64,000 nt of DNA from Owenweeksia sp048267305 (lineage in GTDB: Bacteria; Bacteroidota; Bacteroidia; Flavobacteriales; Schleiferiaceae). Below the pieces are notes generated by a model. It did no database searches, was not told the DNA's origin, and saw nothing but the letters and a program-made list of their open reading frames with translations. Of this stretch, positions 51,584 through 60,769 are shown piece after piece. The translations under genes were made by a program, and so were the position numbers. The first letter of the stretch is position 1. Each line of letters starts with the position of its first letter. Where the stretch lies: positions 9,365-73,364 of the forward strand of contig JBLWXT010000018.1 in the NCBI GenBank assembly GCA_048267305.1, given 5' to 3'.

Positions 51584-52804
51584 ATGGTTCTTTGGAGGCC
51601 AATGCTGGCCCTTTTCCTTATCGCAAATAGCCCTCAGATAATTGCTCAGGATTCACTCTTCACTAAAAAGAAATTAAAGAAAAGTGATGTAGAACTCCTC
51701 CTCTCCTACTACACTCAGGATGGCCAGCACTCGGCAGTTACCGGAGGTGAGGGAACGGAATTTTTGCAGGTTTACAGTACCAACCTAAACTACACCCAGG
51801 TGGTGGATGATAAAAAAACATACACCTTTCATGCGGGTGCTGATGTAATCTCCTCTGCTTCTACCGATCGTATTGATTTTGTTATGTCGTCAGCCTCCAG
51901 GGTAGATCAGCACACCACTTTGGGCTTTGGCTATAGCCAGAAACTAAAAAATCCAAATCAGGAATCAGGGGGTAATATTATCTTCTCCATTGAATCAGAT
52001 TACACATCCCTTGGCGGGGAAATTTGGGGAAGCCAATTAAGTGCTGATCAAACCACAGAAATTACTGGCAGCTTTCAGGCCTACTTTGATGACCTGAGAT
52101 GGGGACGATTGAAGAAGCCATACATTATTGAAGCACAGAAGCTGTTGTACCCACAAGAACTGAGAGGTACCGAATGGTTTGATACACACAATCGCTATTC
52201 CTATAACTTTTCGTTTAGCATCCGTAAAGATCTCAATAAACGAATGAGCTTAAGTCTATACCCAACCTATACCTATCAGGAGGGATTGCTCTCCACTCCT
52301 TTCCATCGGGTATATTTTACGGATGAATTCCTACCCCGCGTAGAAAACCTTCCGCAAAAGCGAAAGCAAACCGCTCTGGGAGTACAGCTAAATTCCTTTG
52401 CCACCAAGAGAGTGGTACTTCGCTCTTTTTACCAGTTTTATACAGATGACTTTGGCCTGTCCAGCAATATGGTAAAACTTGAACTTCCTGTAAAGATTAC
52501 TCCAAAATGGAGCCTTAGTCCCTTTATCCGATATGTAAACCAAAATGGCAGTCGCTTCTTTAAGCCGTATAAGGAGCATTCTGCTTCACAAATTTTCTAC
52601 ACTTCTGATTATGACCTTTCCTCGTTTTGGTCCGCCAATGTGGGCTTAAACCTAAACCTTACCAGAAGAACCGAACATGGACGTAAGTATAAATTTGGTG
52701 GCTGGTCATTTAGATACTCCTACTATAAGCGAAGTGACGGGTTATATGCCCACATTTTCAGTAGCTACTTTGGCTTTGGGCGCAAGCATTCAAAAAGCAA
52801 TTAA
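51584..52804 (+). CDS. DUF3570 outer-membrane beta-barrel protein
   Basis: 406 residues with a signal peptide (to ~residue 21). Family hallmarks are LLSYYTQDGQHSAVTGGEGT near the mature N-terminus and the phrase GADVISSASTDRIDFVMSSA; the rest alternates beta-strands and ends in SSYFGFGRKHSKSN. It is predicted to be an outer-membrane barrel. Start ATG 51584, following the DUF4266 stop by 10 bp, so the trio is one operon ended by the hairpin at 52816. Confidence 0.88.
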   Translation: MVLWRPMLALFLIANSPQIIAQDSLFTKKKLKKSDVELLLSYYTQDGQHSAVTGGEGTEFLQVYSTNLNYTQVVDDKKTYTFHAGADVISSASTDRIDFVMSSASRVDQHTTLGFGYSQKLKNPNQESGGNIIFSIESDYTSLGGEIWGSQLSADQTTEITGSFQAYFDDLRWGRLKKPYIIEAQKLLYPQELRGTEWFDTHNRYSYNFSFSIRKDLNKRMSLSLYPTYTYQEGLLSTPFHRVYFTDEFLPRVENLPQKRKQTALGVQLNSFATKRVVLRSFYQFYTDDFGLSSNMVKLELPVKITPKWSLSPFIRYVNQNGSRFFKPYKEHSASQIFYTSDYDLSSFWSANVGLNLNLTRRTEHGRKYKFGGWSFRYSYYKRSDGLYAHIFSSYFGFGRKHSKSN

Positions 52805-52815
52805 CAGCATTAAAA

Positions 52816-52852
52816 AAGCCCCTTCTGGTATAACCAAAAGGGGCTTAAGTTT
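52816..52852 (+). terminator. Bidirectional terminator between DUF3570 and PpiD-like genes
   Basis: AAGCCCCTT (52816-52824) and AAGGGGCTT (52838-52846) with a 13-nt loop, followed by AAGTTTT to the right and a TTTTTTAA run on the opposite strand. Serves both convergent operons. Confidence 0.8.
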
Positions 52853-52869
52853 TATAGGGAAACTATGTT

Positions 52870-55059
52870 CTAGTAGAACTTGGATCTGCGATCGTCAAGT
52901 TTAGCTCCATCTTTCAATGCCTGGAATACGGCACCCTGAACTCTGCCACGCATAGCTTGTTCCTGCTGATTCTTTTGCTGAGTGTAATCAGGTAGTTCCT
53001 GAGCCGGAGTAACGGATACAGCTTCGGCAACATAAACACCTCTTAAACCTTTTATGGGCTTGGTTTTCTTACCTGTTTCCAAGGCTGTGATTGCTCCAAC
53101 AACCTTAGGCTCATTTCCATAAACACCTATGCTGGGGCTTTGGAAATTAATGTTAAGGGTATTTTCAGTCAAACCTAGTTTCAATGCTATTGCGCTAAGG
53201 CTCTCACCAGCTTTCATCGCTTCATCAAACTTCTTGATAAAGTCTTCAGCTTTCTTCTCATTAATAACCTGTGGCTTAATTTGCTCTTTAATGCTGCTAA
53301 GCTCACGGTATCCTTCTTCATTACGATCAGTAAGTATAGCCACTACATAAGGAGTAGTGCTTGTAAACAATTGAATATCTCCAATCTTAGTTTCCTCATT
53401 ACCTACTCCTACTCCATTTGCCCATTTCACAATATCGCGATTAGCGCCAAGCCCTGGTATAGATTCATCAAAAGCCTTGAGGTTGGTAGCTACTCTTGGT
53501 GCATATCCTAGCTCCTCTGCTTTCGCTGAAAACTCATCAGCACTATTTACCTGCCCGGCAAACTCACCTGCCTTGCTGTAGATATTATTGAGTGTGGTTT
53601 CACTAGCGGTAATCTCACGATCAATACTCACAAGTTTTACAGAAGGTGAACTTCCTTTTTGATCAAGGATTTCGATAATGTGGAATCCAAAACGAGAAGG
53701 TACAAGTCCTATTTCTCCTTTTTTACCTCTAAAGCTAAAGTTGCTAAACGGTCTAACCATGGCCTGAGGGCCAAACCAGCCAAGGCTTCCACCCTGAGCT
53801 CCTGATCCTTGATCATCAGAAACCTGCATGGCCAACTGACGGAACCTGGAAGTATCCGCTTTTACAACTTTCAGCAAACTGTCTGCAAGTTCTTTAGCCT
53901 GTTGCCCGGTGCGATCCGGATTTCCTCTTTCCAATCCCTGAAAGGAAATTAGAATATGACGTGCCTTAACAGAGTCTGGAAGATTCTTTTTATCCACCAC
54001 TTTAGTGATTTGATAAAAGCCACCCACTTCATAAGGACCTACAACAGTACCAATAGACTTGGTAAAAATTGTAGAATCAATTCCTTGTGGAAGGTTTGCC
54101 TTGGAGTAATAATCCGGAGCTCTTCTGTTATCTGCATAACTGGCAGCGTAAGCCGAATCATTTTTAGTGGTTTTAAAAGTTTCGATGGTATCGCCATTAG
54201 CATCCAGTTTAGGCACAGAATCACCGATATAACTTGTAAGCTCTGCTATAATTTCGTTGCGATCTTCCTGAGATGCCTGCACATCAAAAGTTACAAACTC
54301 AATGCTTGCTGCCTTTTCAGCTTTAAACTGCTCCTTGTTTTCGTTGTAATACTTTTTGAAATCAGCATCAGTAACTTCAACGGTGCTGTCAGCCACTGAA
54401 GAGTATTCCATGGCAATAACCTTGGCATTTACTGTAGTACTGTTGCGCACATACAAATCCTTGGCAAGAGACTTAGGTACATAAAGTCCCTTTTCAACGG
54501 CCTTATTGTATTTTGTTTGTAGTGTATTTGTTTTTTCGCTTTTCTCAAATTCAATCCATTGGGCATAGGCTTCAGTGGCCTGCTCCTCCAATCCGCGATT
54601 GGCCTCAATGTTATTGATATATTGTTGAAAAAGCCCTTCGCTAAACTGTCCTGTTACCTGATCCTGAAATACAGGTGCCGACTGAATACTTGGGTTTGAC
54701 TTTAAGCGCATCAAAAGTTCAGCACTGGTGACTTTAATACCCAGCTCATCATACTGATCCTGCATAAGTTGCTCACGTACCAACTCATTCCATACTCCAT
54801 CAGCTAATTGCTTGTTGGTAAGAAACTGAGCTTGCTGAGGATTTTGTTGAAGTATGCGATTGCGCAACTCCTCCATTTTACGGCCAAATTCCTGAACCTC
54901 AATATTTCGGCCATTTACAACACCAACAATATTGGCATCGGCACGTAATATTGAATTACCTGAACCTAACAAATCGGTAAGGATAAAAGCAAGCATTGCT
55001 ACCCCTATGATACCTATCAACAAACCTGAACGTTGACGTATGCGCTCTAAAGTCGCCAT
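52870..55059 (-). CDS. PpiD/SurA-type periplasmic peptidyl-prolyl isomerase
   Basis: 729 residues. A single N-terminal membrane helix (LLIGIIGVAMLAFILTDLLG, ~13-32) anchors a large periplasmic chaperone; SurA-N-like helices (~35-200) precede a parvulin domain (~345-460, KARHILISFQGLERG, GGSLGWFGPQAMVRPFSNF, VPSRFGFHIIEILD). It assists folding of outer-membrane proteins. It is the last gene of the leftward coaX-to-ppiD envelope cluster, behind a ~145-bp gap. Confidence 0.93.
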   Translation of the reverse strand: MATLERIRQRSGLLIGIIGVAMLAFILTDLLGSGNSILRADANIVGVVNGRNIEVQEFGRKMEELRNRILQQNPQQAQFLTNKQLADGVWNELVREQLMQDQYDELGIKVTSAELLMRLKSNPSIQSAPVFQDQVTGQFSEGLFQQYINNIEANRGLEEQATEAYAQWIEFEKSEKTNTLQTKYNKAVEKGLYVPKSLAKDLYVRNSTTVNAKVIAMEYSSVADSTVEVTDADFKKYYNENKEQFKAEKAASIEFVTFDVQASQEDRNEIIAELTSYIGDSVPKLDANGDTIETFKTTKNDSAYAASYADNRRAPDYYSKANLPQGIDSTIFTKSIGTVVGPYEVGGFYQITKVVDKKNLPDSVKARHILISFQGLERGNPDRTGQQAKELADSLLKVVKADTSRFRQLAMQVSDDQGSGAQGGSLGWFGPQAMVRPFSNFSFRGKKGEIGLVPSRFGFHIIEILDQKGSSPSVKLVSIDREITASETTLNNIYSKAGEFAGQVNSADEFSAKAEELGYAPRVATNLKAFDESIPGLGANRDIVKWANGVGVGNEETKIGDIQLFTSTTPYVVAILTDRNEEGYRELSSIKEQIKPQVINEKKAEDFIKKFDEAMKAGESLSAIALKLGLTENTLNINFQSPSIGVYGNEPKVVGAITALETGKKTKPIKGLRGVYVAEAVSVTPAQELPDYTQQKNQQEQAMRGRVQGAVFQALKDGAKLDDRRSKFY

Positions 55060-55204
55060 GTATTTACACTTTAAAAATTAAGGTTGCGAATATACAATTG
55101 TAGGTTCAATTACATAGCGGAAAATAGACGAACGAAAAAGGAGTTTCAACACAGGCATGTTAACGGATGAAACACAGGCACATTACAGGCCTGCAGTTTT
55201 GTTC

Positions 55205-56461
55205 CTAATCCTGTGTTATCTTTATGTGTAGTAGTTCAATCTTGGAGTTGGAAACCTCTTCCACCTTTATAATATAGGGATCCACAAAAATCACCTCTCC
55301 CTTTTCGGGAATACTCTCCAGGTAGTTAAGCACCATACCACTTAGAGTAGAATAGTTATCCGATTCGGGAAGCTCCAGGTTGTACTTCTCGTTGATGTAG
55401 TCAATCTCCTGACGGGCAGAAAAGAGATATTCGTTTTCACCGAGTTCCTTCTCCACCAGGTCTTCTGTATCGTGCTCATCATCGATCTCACCAAAAAGCT
55501 CTTCCACTACATCCTCTACAGTAATGAGCCCTGAGGTTCCTCCAAATTCATCCAACACCACGGCTATACTTCTGCGATTAGACATCAGGGAATTTAAAAT
55601 CTCGTTGGCCGGCATACTCTCTGGTATAAAACTTACCGGGCGAAGAATGGCTCTGATATTATCAGGTCTTTTAAAAATCTCATAGCTATGGGTATAGCCA
55701 ATAATATTGTCGATGGTATCTTTATAGATGAGTATTTTTGAGAGATTGGATGAGATAAATTTTTCCTTCAGGGTTTTGATATCCTCACTTACATCCATCG
55801 CCACAATCTCTGTGCGGGGAACCATAAACTCACGTGCCTTTTGCTCGTTAAACTCCAGGGCATTTCTAAAAATCTGGATTTCGGTATCCTCCTCTTCTTC
55901 TCTTTGAGAAGACTCAGTACGTTCGCGCACATAGTTGTCGAGATCCACCTTATCAAAAGCCATTTTTCCCTGCTCGGCAGTTGATCGTAAAATATACTTC
56001 ATCACAAAGTTGCTAATCCCTATCATTAACCATACGATGGGTGAAAAAAGCCAGAAGAAGATGAAACTTGGCACGGCAAAAACTTCCAGCAGGCGAGTGG
56101 AATGGGTGTTGAAAATAGCCTTGGGCAAAAACTCTGCAATCACCAAAATGAAAATGGTGGAAATTACAGTTTGAAGGAGCAGGAGCAAAAAGGGATTGTC
56201 TCCCACAAAAGCCAAATAAGGGTTCAGCACATCCGGCATAAACATACCGTATACAACCAAAGCAATGTTATTACCCACCAGCATGGCTGCTATAAACCTT
56301 GATGGTTTACTCACCAATCCGCTAAGCAATTGGTAGGCAAAGTTGCCCTTCTTGTTTTCTACTTCAATATGAAACTTGTTGGATGATACAAACGCAATCT
56401 CAATACCCGAAAAGAAAGCAGAAAATATGATGGAAGCAAGTATTATGGCCAGTATAGTCAC
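55205..56461 (-). CDS. CNNM/CorC-type membrane protein with CBS domains (hemolysin family)
   Basis: 418 residues: DUF21/CNNM membrane domain (~1-170; SAFFSGIEIAFVSSNKFHIE, AMLVGNNIALVVYGMFMP), a CBS pair (~205-325; MVPRTEIVAMDVSED, VVLDEFGGTSGLITVEDVVE, ELFGEIDDEHD) and a C-terminal CorC/HlyC domain (~340-418). Members act in Mg2+ or Co2+ efflux; the gliding protein GldE is a relative, but nothing here specifically marks it as GldE. The GTG start abuts the stop of the small membrane protein gene, implying translational coupling. Confidence 0.9.
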   Translation of the reverse strand: MTILAIILASIIFSAFFSGIEIAFVSSNKFHIEVENKKGNFAYQLLSGLVSKPSRFIAAMLVGNNIALVVYGMFMPDVLNPYLAFVGDNPFLLLLLQTVISTIFILVIAEFLPKAIFNTHSTRLLEVFAVPSFIFFWLFSPIVWLMIGISNFVMKYILRSTAEQGKMAFDKVDLDNYVRERTESSQREEEEDTEIQIFRNALEFNEQKAREFMVPRTEIVAMDVSEDIKTLKEKFISSNLSKILIYKDTIDNIIGYTHSYEIFKRPDNIRAILRPVSFIPESMPANEILNSLMSNRRSIAVVLDEFGGTSGLITVEDVVEELFGEIDDEHDTEDLVEKELGENEYLFSARQEIDYINEKYNLELPESDNYSTLSGMVLNYLESIPEKGEVIFVDPYIIKVEEVSNSKIELLHIKITQD

Positions 56462-56674
56462 CTACTCCTGAGTTTGATTTTTCTGGTAATTCTCGTACTT
56501 CAGCCGTTGTCTTCTCCTAAAATAAAACATGAATATACCAACGCTAAGGCTTCCAACAAACATAAAAAATGTAGTATCAAAAGTTCCCCATAGCCTAATA
56601 ATTTCGATAAGTGAGATTACAGCAACGACAATCCATGCTATCTCCACAACTTTCAGCATTCTATTCATCTTCAA
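56462..56674 (-). CDS. Small two-helix membrane protein
   Basis: 70 residues with two hydrophobic helices (VVEIAWIVVAVISLIEIIRL and FFMFVGSLSVGIFMFYF) and a basic C-terminus (RRRQRLKYENYQKNQ). It overlaps lptC by 14 bp and touches the CorC-type gene, so it is translated with them. Function unknown; I believe related frames occur at the same place in other Flavobacteriales. Coding call rests on length, overlap and position. Confidence 0.75.
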   Translation of the reverse strand: MKMNRMLKVVEIAWIVVAVISLIEIIRLWGTFDTTFFMFVGSLSVGIFMFYFRRRQRLKYENYQKNQTQE

Positions 56675-57218
56675 TGGCTATTTGCCCTGTTATTTTGTTT
56701 ATTGTATAGTTGTTAAAATTCTGATCGGCCTCAAAGCCTTCTCCCCAAATAATTTCTTTATTGGTGGTAATCTTTACCTGTACATCAGAGTATATCTTTT
56801 CCTTATTCTGATCCCAATATAACTCTTCGGTATTTAATTGCTCCCCCTTTTTATTTACCACCACTACATCTCCCCTGGCATGCCATAGGCTGGTATTTAC
56901 ATACTGGGTAGCCTTATTCGCTTTTAATCTGGTGTTTTCCTTTCCAAAGCTATCAAAAAACTTTACGTCAATGCCCTCCGGAAATCTACGTTGGGGTTCC
57001 TCTATTTGAGGATAGTTTTCGGCAAGGGCTGCTTTTAGCTCCAGTCTTATAAACGTACTGTCAGAATACAATAACACCAGATCTTCCTGCACCTCTAATG
57101 GCAACTCCTCCGCCTTGGTAAATTGCTTTACCTCCTTGGGATCATTGGTGCAGGAAAATAAAAAAAGCATTGCAGCCAAGACTGCAATGCTTTTTGTAAT
57201 GATGTTTTTTACGATCAT
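56661..57218 (-). CDS. lptC: LptC-like LPS export lipoprotein
   Basis: 185 residues with a lipoprotein signal ending LFSC (Cys23). The LptC/OstA-like fold is recognisable in PEGIDVKFFDSFGKENTRLK, NTSLWHARGDVVVVNKKGEQ, LNTEELYWDQNKEKIYSDV and TINKITGQIA. It should pass lipopolysaccharide from the LptBFG transporter to the OstA-type bridge. It overlaps the TPR gene upstream by 4 bp (ATGA). Unusually, the codons of its signal peptide contain a perfect terminator-type hairpin (57162-57195). Confidence 0.88.
   Translation of the reverse strand: MIVKNIITKSIAVLAAMLFLFSCTNDPKEVKQFTKAEELPLEVQEDLVLLYSDSTFIRLELKAALAENYPQIEEPQRRFPEGIDVKFFDSFGKENTRLKANKATQYVNTSLWHARGDVVVVNKKGEQLNTEELYWDQNKEKIYSDVQVKITTNKEIIWGEGFEADQNFNNYTINKITGQIAIEDE
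57162..57195 (-). terminator. Intrinsic-terminator-like hairpin inside lptC
   Basis: On the minus strand AAAAAGCATTGCAG, loop TCTTGG, CTGCAATGCTTTTT, then TTTATTTT. The 14-bp stem is perfect. It begins 23 nt after the lptC start codon and lies entirely within the lipoprotein signal codons. It could attenuate transcription of lptC and the genes after it. Confidence 0.65.
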
Positions 57219-58624
57219 AAATTATAATCCACAATAATGGTTTCATTTACGGTGCAACCAATTGAGTGTTTATCACCTTCCTTAATACCCAACTGAAAAA
57301 TTGTGGCTTTGTCCGGAAGTTGCTTCTTATAGCTATTGATCAACTGATTGGCCTTTGAAGATACAGATGGATCAATACTTTTAGCATACTTTAATTTATC
57401 AATTGCCGCCCAATAAACAGCCTTCTTTTCAAAGATGTTATCTCCACACTGTCCATCCGCTTGAGCATAGGCACTGGCTATAATGATATATGGAGTACCC
57501 CATCCACTTCTTGCATTCGCAGCCTTCAAGGCATAAGCCTTGGCATCTGCCAATCGTCCTACTTTAAGGGAAATGCTTGCAATACGCAAGTAGTCAGTAG
57601 CCTGCTTCTTAGGATCCACCTCAAGATTTGCAGCCTCCTTAAAATACTCCATCGCTTTGGAGTTATTATTATTTTTAAGAGCAATAATACCCACCGCACG
57701 GGCTGAAGTTGGTGACGGCTCTAGTTTGTAAAGAGCCTCTGCTACCTTAAAGAAAATAGGATCATCCGTACAATCAGTAGTTTCTCCGTTATCATCTTCT
57801 CTTTCGCGAGATAACATTTTAGCAGCCCTTCTCAACCAAACCGCATCGGTTTTATTCGCTTCAAAAGTCTCTTCATTATAAATAAGCTTCAACTTATCAC
57901 ATGTGGCTATTGGCCCAAGTATCTTTTCGTTGTTGGTAACCACGGCATCAAAACGCTCCAACTCACGCTTAGCTTTTTCCAACTGCGATTTTTCCTTATT
58001 GGTAATGGTGCTATCCTCTACCTTCTTATTCAGTTCCTTGATTTCACGGTTAAGCACGTTGTTGTTGTACTCCAACCCCTCCTGTACTACGTTATATGCC
58101 TGAAATACATCTGTAATTTCAAATACCTTTTCATTAAACAACATGGCAGCAGCGATAAAATACTTATCATAAAAGGCGGCACTGTGCTCATTACTCATTT
58201 CAAGAGCCTGCTTAAACAGATTATAAGCCATTTCGGTACTGTCTGGCCAATGTTGTAAAACATCCAGGCCTTTTCTTTCCAGCACATAAGCTTCATCGTT
58301 GGGATAAAGCTCTGTCCTTTTATCATAAACCTTAAAAAGCAGGTTTTTAAACTCCTCTTTCTTGGCAGGATCTGTAGTTGCCTTAATTTTTGCCTCAACG
58401 ATGTAAGGGCCGAATATCACGTTATTTTTACTGGAAGCAGGACAGTTTTCAAATACATAAATCCAGCTATCATAGGCTTCAAGATAATTTTTAGCCTTGG
58501 CCAGTTCATAGTATATATAGAGGTTTTCGCGACATTTAACACTGTCCTCTCCCCATTTGGGTTGTGCCTGGGCAACAGTGTTCACCCCTAATGCAGCTAT
58601 TAATACCCAAAGTAACTTTCTCAT
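57215..58624 (-). CDS. Exported TPR-repeat protein
   Basis: 469 residues: signal peptide (MRKLLWVLIAALGVNTVAQA), then helical TPR-type repeats (~25-430). Clear repeats include NLYIYYELAKAKNYLEAYDS, the PTSARAVGIIALKNNNNSKA region and IASISLKVGRLADAKAYALK; a coiled-coil stretch (~190-235) is rich in Lys and Glu. It is probably a periplasmic scaffold. Its conserved place before lptC suggests an envelope-assembly role. It overlaps lptC by 4 bp and follows the FadL-like gene by 16 bp. Confidence 0.85.
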   Translation of the reverse strand: MRKLLWVLIAALGVNTVAQAQPKWGEDSVKCRENLYIYYELAKAKNYLEAYDSWIYVFENCPASSKNNVIFGPYIVEAKIKATTDPAKKEEFKNLLFKVYDKRTELYPNDEAYVLERKGLDVLQHWPDSTEMAYNLFKQALEMSNEHSAAFYDKYFIAAAMLFNEKVFEITDVFQAYNVVQEGLEYNNNVLNREIKELNKKVEDSTITNKEKSQLEKAKRELERFDAVVTNNEKILGPIATCDKLKLIYNEETFEANKTDAVWLRRAAKMLSREREDDNGETTDCTDDPIFFKVAEALYKLEPSPTSARAVGIIALKNNNNSKAMEYFKEAANLEVDPKKQATDYLRIASISLKVGRLADAKAYALKAANARSGWGTPYIIIASAYAQADGQCGDNIFEKKAVYWAAIDKLKYAKSIDPSVSSKANQLINSYKKQLPDKATIFQLGIKEGDKHSIGCTVNETIIVDYNL

Positions 58625-58640
58625 TTTTCCTGATTATTGA

Positions 58641-59954
58641 TTAACGATATTTAATTTTATTGAACCACTTATCATTAAGTGTTAGCCCTAAATAAAAGTT
58701 CAAATAGCTTTCCTGAATTAATCCATTATCCAGAGTGCCTCTTCGCCCAAGTACTGCCCCTAAATTAATGGTGGTGATTTTTGTTTCGCCTGGAGGTAGG
58801 TTCTTAGGGATGATTGGTAGTCCAAAACCAATAGTTATGCCATAATCGTTAAGCTGAGTGCCAGCAACGGAATAAGGAGTGTTTTCGTAAAAGCCACCAA
58901 GGCGGTATTCTATTTTGTCAAAATAGCTTGGCCTGTTATCCTTTCGGGAGATATACCAGGGTACAAACAATCCTCCGGCCTCAAATCTAAGTCCATCCTG
59001 GAGGTTCATATCACCATTAAATCCTTCGTACTCGCTCCCCTTATAGAGGTGTACATCACCGCTTATTGCCCATGCATAGTTATAGGACTTATCCGTTTTC
59101 CGGCCATAGGTAAATCCAATGCCAAACTCATTGGGCAATACCAAATCCGACTGATAACCCTTTATATTTTCCAGGCTATCAATTGATGTTCCGTTGCTGC
59201 TTGTTACATAAGCGTACTGATCAACATCTGCACTTAGCTTTGTTTTATTCGCAAAAGTCAGCCCTACAGAAAAATCACGGTTTTCATCAATATCATAGGT
59301 ATAGCGTGCCCCGAAATCAAATCGCAATCCTCTTACCTTGGCATTTTCACTTATCTGGCTGCTATAAATACCGTTGCTCCAATTAATAATATTTTCTTCC
59401 TCCAGACTTCCAAAAAGGTATGCGGCATTCACCCCGATAGATAACCCCTCTGCTACCGTAAAGCCATTTCCCCAATATACCTTACTCAAACCACCACTAC
59501 CTGTAAACTGATCATTAATCAAAATATCATCCGGCCCTGTGCGTTGGGTCGCAATGTTATACCCTTTAAATGAATAGGGCTGCAGTCCAAAGGCACTTCC
59601 CCACCACTTTTTCACCGGCACGCCAAATGAAAAATATCGTATCCCACTGATGTTGTTATTGAGTGTAACATCAGGATTCAGTTGCTTTTGTTCCAGTAGT
59701 CCAAATTGCAAACCCAGCTCAAAAGTTGTAAGCGCCAAGGCTCCATAACTCGCAGGGTTGCTATTGTTAATGTTGAAAGGCTCATTAAGAGCCAGATTCG
59801 CACCTCCCATGCCCAAAGCGCGGGCATATATCTGAGGCTGTAAATCACCAAACCCTAAACGCGAATAGGGAGATACAGAACTTTGCTGCGCAAAAACTGA
59901 AAATGAGATAAGAAAAAAAGGGATTAGAAAAATCCCATTAAAGCACTTCTGCAT
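58641..59954 (-). CDS. FadL/OmpP1-like outer-membrane barrel protein
   Basis: 437 residues from ATG 59954 (a longer frame exists but the signal peptide, FNGIFLIPFFLISFSVFAQ, begins here). The mature start SVSPYSRLGFGDLQPQIYAR, ALGMGGANLALNEPFNINNS and NPASYGALALTTFELGLQFG is typical of FadL/TodX-like barrels of Bacteroidota; the last strand ends in an Arg-rich tail. It may transport hydrophobic compounds. The start overlaps the coaX end by 17 bp. Confidence 0.85.
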   Translation of the reverse strand: MQKCFNGIFLIPFFLISFSVFAQQSSVSPYSRLGFGDLQPQIYARALGMGGANLALNEPFNINNSNPASYGALALTTFELGLQFGLLEQKQLNPDVTLNNNISGIRYFSFGVPVKKWWGSAFGLQPYSFKGYNIATQRTGPDDILINDQFTGSGGLSKVYWGNGFTVAEGLSIGVNAAYLFGSLEEENIINWSNGIYSSQISENAKVRGLRFDFGARYTYDIDENRDFSVGLTFANKTKLSADVDQYAYVTSSNGTSIDSLENIKGYQSDLVLPNEFGIGFTYGRKTDKSYNYAWAISGDVHLYKGSEYEGFNGDMNLQDGLRFEAGGLFVPWYISRKDNRPSYFDKIEYRLGGFYENTPYSVAGTQLNDYGITIGFGLPIIPKNLPPGETKITTINLGAVLGRRGTLDNGLIQESYLNFYLGLTLNDKWFNKIKYR

Positions 59955-60666
59955 GTTGGTCCAGAATATTATTGAGTCCCCTAAGCAGTATTTCAGGGGC
60001 TGCAAAGATGGTATTTTTTAGCAACCCATCAAACACCTCTAAATCACCCCCCGTAAGGATTGTTATCATTTCAGGAAAACGACTCTTGTATTTTTTAATT
60101 GTACCCACCACCTCATTAATTGCTCCATGCACCGCACCTGAACTTAACGACTCATGGGTAGTGCCTCCTATAAAATCATGCAAATCAGAAACTTTAGCCA
60201 TTGGCAACCTTGCTGTAAAGTGATTCATCGCCTTCAGCCGCATCTGTATTCCGGGTGAAATAGCCCCCCCCAAATACTCGCCTTTATTGTTTACAAAATC
60301 ATACGTAATACAAGTTCCCGCATCTATTATCAAACAGTTCTTGTGCGGATAAGCATCCACAGCTCCTGCAACCAAAGCTATCCTATCCAGCCCCAGCGTG
60401 GCTGGTGTGGCATACTTGTTAATAAAGGGAACCTGGGTTTCGTGGGTTAATTGCATTACAAAAAATGCACTGGCCTGCTTCATTTCACTAAAAAGTTGAT
60501 CACCCACTACAGAAGAGATTATGGCCCGCTCCACCTCTTCCCCATCCAGCCATCTTATTATTTGCTCCACAGCCGGCACCTCCAACGTTGCGGATTTCAT
60601 CATAACACCCTCTTTGAAGAGCGCTATTTTGGTAAATGTGTTGCCTTGATCGATAATTAGATTCAC
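59938..60666 (-). CDS. coaX: Type III pantothenate kinase
   Basis: 242 residues. It phosphorylates pantothenate, the first step of CoA synthesis. ASKHA-fold motifs: NLIIDQGNTFTKIALFKEG (phosphate 1), ATPATLGLDRIALVAGAVDA, NCLIIDAGTCITYDFVNNKG, YLGGAISPGIQMRLKAMNHF. The start is GTG at 60666, with a perfect -7 element TACATTTG on the minus strand 23-30 bp upstream. First gene of the leftward envelope cluster; divergent from tRNA-Phe. Confidence 0.95.
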   Translation of the reverse strand: MNLIIDQGNTFTKIALFKEGVMMKSATLEVPAVEQIIRWLDGEEVERAIISSVVGDQLFSEMKQASAFFVMQLTHETQVPFINKYATPATLGLDRIALVAGAVDAYPHKNCLIIDAGTCITYDFVNNKGEYLGGAISPGIQMRLKAMNHFTARLPMAKVSDLHDFIGGTTHESLSSGAVHGAINEVVGTIKKYKSRFPEMITILTGGDLEVFDGLLKNTIFAAPEILLRGLNNILDQHAEVL

Positions 60667-60687
60667 TGTGTTTCAATAAGATGCTTG

Positions 60688-60695
60688 CAAATGTA
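60688..60695 (-). promoter_or_regulatory. -7 element of the coaX operon
   Basis: On the minus strand TACATTTG followed by C, an exact TAnnTTTG match, ~22 bp before the coaX GTG. It defines a short leader and supports the GTG start. Confidence 0.65.
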
Positions 60696-60717
60696 AACTT
60701 GAACATTAAAAAAAGCT

Positions 60718-60746
60718 TTGTTTAAACAGAAATGTTATTACATTTG
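60718..60746 (+). promoter_or_regulatory. tRNA-Phe promoter
   Basis: TTG (60718-60720), an 18-bp spacer and TACATTTG (60739-60746), followed by CG and then the tRNA ~24 bp on. An almost ideal Bacteroidota promoter, back to back with that of coaX. Confidence 0.8.
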
Positions 60747-60769
60747 CGCCCCGCTAAGGAAAAAAAAAT

